Positions 7,915-12,409 of a stretch of DNA of 12,409 nt are shown here, piece by piece (position 1 is the first letter of the stretch; every line of letters starts with the position of its first letter). The stretch is from Porogramme epimiltina (Eukaryota > Basidiomycota > Agaricomycetes > Polyporales > Polyporaceae). The stretch spans positions 1-12,409 of the forward strand of contig FTLJ01000977.1 in assembly GCA_900155495.1 (NCBI GenBank). Direction: 5' to 3'. Under the pieces are notes generated by a model, which was not told the origin of the DNA, did no database searches, and worked only from the letters and a program-made list of their open reading frames with translations. Made by a program: the position numbers and the translations under genes.

Positions 7915-9376
7915 GGTTGATGTGGTTGCGTGTAAAGGAGTGGCCCACCATCACTCTACGGGGGAACCCCTGGGCTTCATGCACGCTCCCGCAGCTGACG
8001 GCGACAGGGGAGCGGGGGGTCGATGCGATGACGTCGGTGCGGGGCCCCGCCCTCTCTGCCACAGACGCGTCGGGGTCGCGTGGTGGAACGCGCGTCTATA
8101 CAGTCCTCTTGCTTGCCGTCGTCGCCGCCACGGTGCACTTCACTCTTGCCGATCCTTGCCTCTCACCTGACATGACTACTGCCGTAGGCACCCCATACCT
8201 GTGAATCTCCACTCTTCTAGCTCAATAGCGCGTAAGCGGATGCCGTTGCGCATTCACAGAGCGGCAGCCAAGCTCCGCGACGGCAAGCACGAGTCGCAAA
8301 AGTGCCTTTCATCATCGGAGAAGCCTTCCGGTCGGCCTCGACAAAATTGGCGTCCTTACGGCTCTCTTCTGATGTCCAGGACTATTCCGCAGCTCGATGG
8401 CGGTGAGCGATCACCCACCAAGGCGGTGCAATGCCGAACATTGCAAGACGAGCAAAGCCTTCATCCTCTGTTGCCCTCCCCGGTATGACCTACATGAAAT
8501 CGTTGCTATTCTTGCTGAGATGGTGGATATTTGCGTGGACAGAACGCTATAACTGCGTCAGGAAGCAAAGAAGGAGCTGTGCAACTCTGTCTCGAGCGGT
8601 CGATAAACAACGTATCCACATACACATACCCGCGCTATGTTTATACTGGTCCTCTTGAGGCGCCCCCGATGCCGCTTTGTCTCCTCCCGGGCCCAACGAT
8701 CGTCTCCCCTCGTGAGTCCAATCCTACTATCTGTCCCCGTTCCCCTCTCACCCTCCATCTCCGCGTCGCGTCGTCGTTCCCCTCCTTGGCCAACTTGAAG
8801 CGCCTAACGGTTATCTAGACGTAAAGAGGGGATCTGCCACCCCGGGAGCACATGGATCGCGATTAGGGCAGCCGAGGCACCGAGGATTCAGGAAGGGCGT
8901 TTCGAAAAATAACAGCAACTGTCCCCGCGCATGGTTCACGCGGGATACAAATACGCTTCGGTCCGCTCACGCCTGTCGCGCACAGACACATACCCATTAC
9001 GCGCCGGCCGAAACCCGGGCCTGTTTCTCGGGCCCTGCCTCCGACCACCTCCTCCGCCTATGTGGGTGGCCGACTCGTCCCTGGAGGCTGCGCATGTTTT
9101 CACTTCGACTCTACTTCGGAGCACGCCTTAACGTTGTCGCGCGACGCCGTCCGTGCGCATATGATGCGTATCCAACGTCGGACGCCAGGGCACGTGGGCG
9201 CCTCCTCCAAAGCCATTCCTTTCGCCCGGAGAAGCGCTTGGCGGAACTGCTTCCCCGCAGCCAGCGGCCTAGCCACCGCCTCCAGGGCTCTCCGAGTCCC
9301 GACAGCTACTCCCGGGTCGCGAAAAGAAGGCGCGGAGCAAGAGGGGCGTCTTCGCACCCCTCCTGAGCACCCATTG
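7915..9376. other. Gene-free divergent intergenic region
   Basis: About 1.5 kb lies between the starts of the small-protein gene (-) and TVP38 copy 2 (+). Open frames of 60-160 codons on both strands have no family motifs and no splice pattern that joins them sensibly. Visible sites are a minus-strand TATAGAC at about 8095-8102, about 185 bp before the small-protein ATG; a minus-strand CCAAT at 8346-8350; a 7-bp inverted repeat at 8427-8445; and CACGTG at 9191-9196. It is read as two promoters back to back. Confidence 0.5.
8427..8445. repeat. Perfect 7-bp inverted repeat
   Basis: TGCAATG (8427-8433) and CATTGCA (8439-8445) pair exactly around a 5-nt loop. It lies in the intergenic region between the small-protein gene and TVP38 copy 2. 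No function can be assigned. Confidence 0.4.
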
Positions 9377-9382
9377 TATAAG
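9377..9382 (+). promoter_or_regulatory. TATA box of TVP38-like copy 2
   Basis: TATAAG lies 95 bp upstream of the ATG at 9472, and no other ATG occurs in between. The surrounding TATAAGTAC also occurs at 5051, where no gene follows closely. This is a motif match only. Confidence 0.4.
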
Positions 9383-9471
9383 TACGCGCGAGCCCGCTCG
9401 CTCGCCGGGCGAACCCTCTCACGGATCCACCACCACGCGGGGGCCTGCCAGCCAGGTCACGTACACGTCGT

Positions 9472-11375
9472 ATGGTGCGTGGTTCGTTTATCGCGGTGGG
9501 ACCCGCGGGGTTCATTAACGGCTTCTTGCACCGTTAGGTTATAGTGGACACCAGGTAAGTCGCGCCGCTTTATCGCCCGTCTGGTTTATGTCTGTGTCTC
9601 ACACGACCAGCAGTCTCTCAGGCTCAGGAAACGCTCAGCCCTCTCAAGTTCCAGGCATGGCGAACGCGCACAGCGACTATCCACCAGTGGCGCAGGTTGT
9701 GCAGGACAGTCCGCCCCCGTTCGCCGCTCCTACCCCTGTCCGCGCCGGCAGCCCGAAGATGAGCAGCGAGTCGATCAAGGACGCGGCCGCCGGGGTCGCT
9801 GTGCGTGAGATATCGCGCACGCCGAGCCCCACCCCGTCCGAGGCCGTGGTCCTGAAGGAGAAAGTCCGCATATGCAACTGGCAGGCCATATTCCACTGGC
9901 GCCGCTATGCGAACAAGCGTGGTATCTGTGCGTGCTGACATTTCCGTCTCGTTCGGCATGCCCAAACGGCGTGTGAAAGAATGTTACTGACGCGGTCGCT
10001 CGACAGTCACCCTACTCGTGATGCTTCTTATCGTCGGTTTCGTGACTGCCTTCTTGGTCGAGCAAAAGGAGATCGAGAAGGCCCTTGAGCCATTCGCGCG
10101 CTGGATGCACGAGTGAGTCTCCTGCATTCTTGTATAACTATGAGAATGGTTTATCGCTAACCACTATTTGTACCTCAGTACCCCAGGAGGCTGGGTCATT
10201 CCGATCGTGCTGATGGTGGTCATTTCTTTTCCTCCTGTATGGTCTTATTAGCTCCTCGAAGTGCTACCTACTGAGTCTCTGACATCCCTCTCTCACTCCC
10301 CGTTTAGCTTTTCGGCCACGAGATTCTCGCCATCATCGTTGGTGATGTGTGGGGCGTCGGGATCGGCTTCGGCATCGTAGCGGCAGGCACGCTCCTCGGC
10401 GAGCTTGCCAACTTTTAGTGCGTCCTTACATTCCTTTGTCACCGGAAGGGGACCCTTACCACCCATCTGTAGCGTATTCAAGTACTTATGCATGTCGCGC
10501 GGGCGCAAATACGAAGAGAAGCAGATCACCTTCGCACTCTATTCGCAGGTTGTACGCGAGGGCGGGCTGCACGTCCCCGTCATCATGCGCTTCAGCGCTA
10601 TCCCTGGCCACTGTGGGTTCTTCTGTCCCTTGTATGCGCGCATGAGCTCACGCATGGCCTCCAGTTACTACCGCCGTGTTCGCGACGTGCGGGATGAGCG
10701 TATGGCGCTTCCTCATCTCGGCGACGATCGGCCTCCCGAAGCAACTCGCCGCCGTCTACCTCGGTGACAATCAGAGCAGTACAGGCTGTGAGTCTCCGAC
10801 TACCTCGATGGCACCTACACCTTTGCATGTGAGCATCTACTAACGGGGTGGGCTCTAGCGACAACGCGCACGGGCACGATCGTCAAGGTCGCCGTCGTGC
10901 TCATCACCGCCGGCGTCACCATCATCGCGATGCGCTACATCAACCGCAAGATGGACGAGGTCAAGGGTCGCGTCATCTACGCCCGCCGCAAGGCTCGGTA
11001 CGTCCTGCTCCCCACCCCCGAACCACCCCCGCCCGCTGGAGCCTGGCTAACCGCGCCCCGGCGTCCCGCTCATCCAGGCAGGCAAAGATGCTCGCAGCGG
11101 CCGACCGCCCCGCGTCGCTCCGCATATCCCCAAGCGGCCCCAGCACGCTCTCGAGCGCGTCGAAGTCCCCGCCCGTCGACCCGCCTATATATAACGCTGC
11201 CGACGTCGTCGCTGCCGACACGGAAATGGCGGCCGTCCAGGGCCGCGCGAGCTCGGTGCGCGAGCCCTCCCGGGCGCGCACGAGCGCGCCGCGTTATCCG
11301 CAGCGTCCCCGCATGGACGAGATCGAGCTCGAGGAGGGCCGTGGGGGCGGGGGCGTGTCCGGCTGGACGCGGTAA
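9472..11375 (+). CDS. TVP38/TMEM64-like VTT-domain membrane protein, copy 2
   Basis: Same family and probable role as the gene at 2490-4128. Preferred exons: 9472-9474, 9538-9554, 9614-9927, 10007-10112, 10179-10236, 10308-10417, 10473-10612, 10665-10787, 10859-10997, 11078-11375; phases agree, 435 residues. All introns are GT-AG, 52-80 nt. The start is the least certain part: an ATG at 9588 gives an unspliced 437-residue version, but it lies between a perfect GTAAGT donor and a CAGCAG acceptor, while the ATG at 9472 is the first after the TATA box and joins in frame through a 17-nt exon. The N-tail carries RTPSPTPSE about 30 residues before the first helix (TLLVMLLIVGFVTAFLV). Then come GGWVIPIVLMVVISFPP, LFGHEILAII.GDVWGVGIGFG, GTLLGE, the signature MRFSAIPGH..TTAVFATCGM, LPKQLAAVYLG, a last helix, and RRKARQAK. 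Exon lengths 106, 58, 110 and 140 equal those of copy 1; the intron at 10788-10858 is absent there. Confidence 0.85.
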
Positions 11376-11931
11376 CCGAGTGCGGGCTGTTGAACCCCGG
11401 GATTGGGCCGGCGTGCGATCCTGTGATAACGTAGAGTGTCTTCTACAAATGAGTGAATGAATTCATGAACTTAAGGGACAATCACAAGGTTGGGGCGGGC
11501 TCGGGGGCATTCGTGTACTCGAGAACCCGATTCAATGGGTACTACCGGGATAAGGTGATGAGAGGTGCGCCTGCTGCTGCTGTAGCCTATAGAGGATGCA
11601 TACGAATGACAATTTCGTGGCTTCTGCTCTATTTCGCTCCTGGGAACATCGGCCTGAAAACCCCACAATATGGTACTATAGGACTTGAGCCGTTGAATTA
11701 TGACGGTGCGCTGTCACACGCGTCGGTGCTGCATCGGCAGAGCCCGCCGCGGTATGCTGCAACACGTATTTGCATAGAAGACAACACGACACATAATTAT
11801 AGTATCCGTGCTCATGGGCCTAATTGTGGGAATGATGTGAGCGGAGGTATTGGAGAAACATCGTGAGCAACGGATGGACGCGATGCGGACAAGTACTCTA
11901 AGATTGTAGAGGGGGTATGGTCGTACGTAGT
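11376..11931. other. Convergent intergenic spacer
   Basis: This 556-bp stretch lies between the 3' ends of TVP38 copy 2 (+) and the right BTB-family gene (-). One plus-strand frame stays open for about 137 codons (11453-11866), but it starts from GTG, has no recognisable motif, and is AT-richer and compositionally unlike the real genes. It is read as non-coding 3' flanking DNA. Confidence 0.4.
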
Positions 11932-12409
11932 CTACGGTGTGTCTAAAGTCAAACTGCTCAGGGAGCCTAACACCTCTTCCTTTCGGCGGATGAGGTATTC
12001 AGTCTCGGCACTCTGACAAACAATGCATATATCGGGGTGGCTCTCCACCCTCGTTCTCAGACTACAAAGCAAATGCAAAGGGCTGCAAAGACACATCTGG
12101 TGGGCATCAGTGGCATAGGAGGAGAATTGCTGCTTTAAGCGCCGTTTACAGCGGACCTTGAGATTAGTACAGTGAGGAGAGTCGTGAGCCTCGTGACACA
12201 AAGTGGAGAGCTCCTTGAGGCACCAAAGTGAGCCTCTGTCGAGCTCCGATGCACAGCGCCAGGTCCTCGGGCGACAACCGCTCCAGGGTTCCGTCTCTGC
12301 GCCTGGTTCCTCCTACGAGAAGTTCTGGGTCGAGCAGGGAGCATAGGTACATCGGAATGTCCAGCATACAGTGACTTACAAAACTATTTCCAGGAATAGT
12401 ACTCCGGCG
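11932..12409 (-). pseudogene. 3' part of a BTB/POZ-family gene, frameshifted, cut by window edge
   Basis: Reading leftwards from the edge, one frame gives MLDIPMYLCSLLD, LLVGG, RRRDGTLERLSPEDLALCIG and ARQRLT. This matches the post-BTB block of agaricomycete BTB-domain proteins. The continuation lies in another frame: WCLKELSTLCHEAH, a C-x6-C pair (CTNLKVRC), then ICIVC (C-x2-C) and RRKEEVLGSL to the TAG at 11932-11934. The switch falls at a short A run on the plus strand (12225-12227), where one base too many breaks the frame; no intron of sensible size fits. The first frame stays open to the window edge. A GTAAGT at about 12374-12379 on the minus strand could be a splice donor. The cysteine spacing is the same as in the fragment at 1670-2202, so the two are relatives. 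The BTB domain itself would lie outside the window. Confidence 0.5.

Noticed and set aside
8201..8488. Plus-strand open frame of 95 codons in the right intergenic region
   Set aside because: It has no ATG-led family-like sequence and no introns that join it to neighbours. The composition is random-looking.
9306..9544. Overlapping open frames just upstream of TVP38 copy 2
   Set aside because: They run across the TATA box and candidate leader introns, occur on both strands and show no protein motif.
11188..11195. TATATATAA stretch as a promoter
   Set aside because: It lies inside the last coding exon of TVP38 copy 2, and no gene starts downstream on the plus strand.
11453..11866. Plus-strand open frame of 137 codons after TVP38 copy 2
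   Set aside because: It starts from GTG, has no family motif and no splice support, and its composition is unlike the other genes here.

Overview
This window looks like nuclear DNA of a GC-rich filamentous basidiomycete, most likely a wood-rot agaricomycete (Polyporales-like). The reasons are compact genes split by many short GT-AG introns (mostly 51-80 nt, with GTGCGT/GTACGT donors and CTAAC/CTGAC-type branch sites), fungal-specific protein families (PHO88/SND3, the TVP38 type of VTT-domain protein), and an F-box protein and C-terminal pieces of proteins of the large, fast-evolving agaricomycete F-box and BTB/POZ families.

Layout from left to right: an F-box gene with one frameshift (215-1430, +); a decayed 3' fragment of a BTB-family gene (about 1670-2202, +); a complete 7-exon TVP38-like membrane protein gene (2490-4128, -); a 1.7 kb gene-free stretch; a complete 5-exon PHO88/SND3 gene (5872-6863, +); an unrecognised 3-exon gene for a small hydrophilic protein (7353-7914, -); a 1.6 kb gene-free stretch; a second, complete TVP38-like gene (about 9472-11375, +); and the 3' part of a second BTB-family gene, also frameshifted, running off the right edge (11932-12409, -).

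The main structural point is mirror symmetry. BTB-family(+) and TVP38(-) on the left are matched by TVP38(+) and BTB-family(-) on the right, around a convergent PHO88 / small-protein pair. The two TVP38 genes share splice positions, and four consecutive internal exons have identical lengths (106, 58, 110 and 140 nt), so they are true paralogues. Their proteins have diverged clearly, and one intron is present in only one copy. This fits an old inverted duplication of a BTB-TVP38 pair.

The conserved single-function genes (both TVP38 copies, PHO88, the small protein) have intact, phase-consistent exons. All three F-box/BTB-family loci carry frame breaks, so the breaks look biological rather than general sequencing error. 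PHO88/SND3 acts at the endoplasmic reticulum and TVP38 in the Golgi/early secretory membranes; their proximity may be chance. I see no tRNA, rRNA, CRISPR, intact transposon or viral gene. I found no convincing new multi-gene system.
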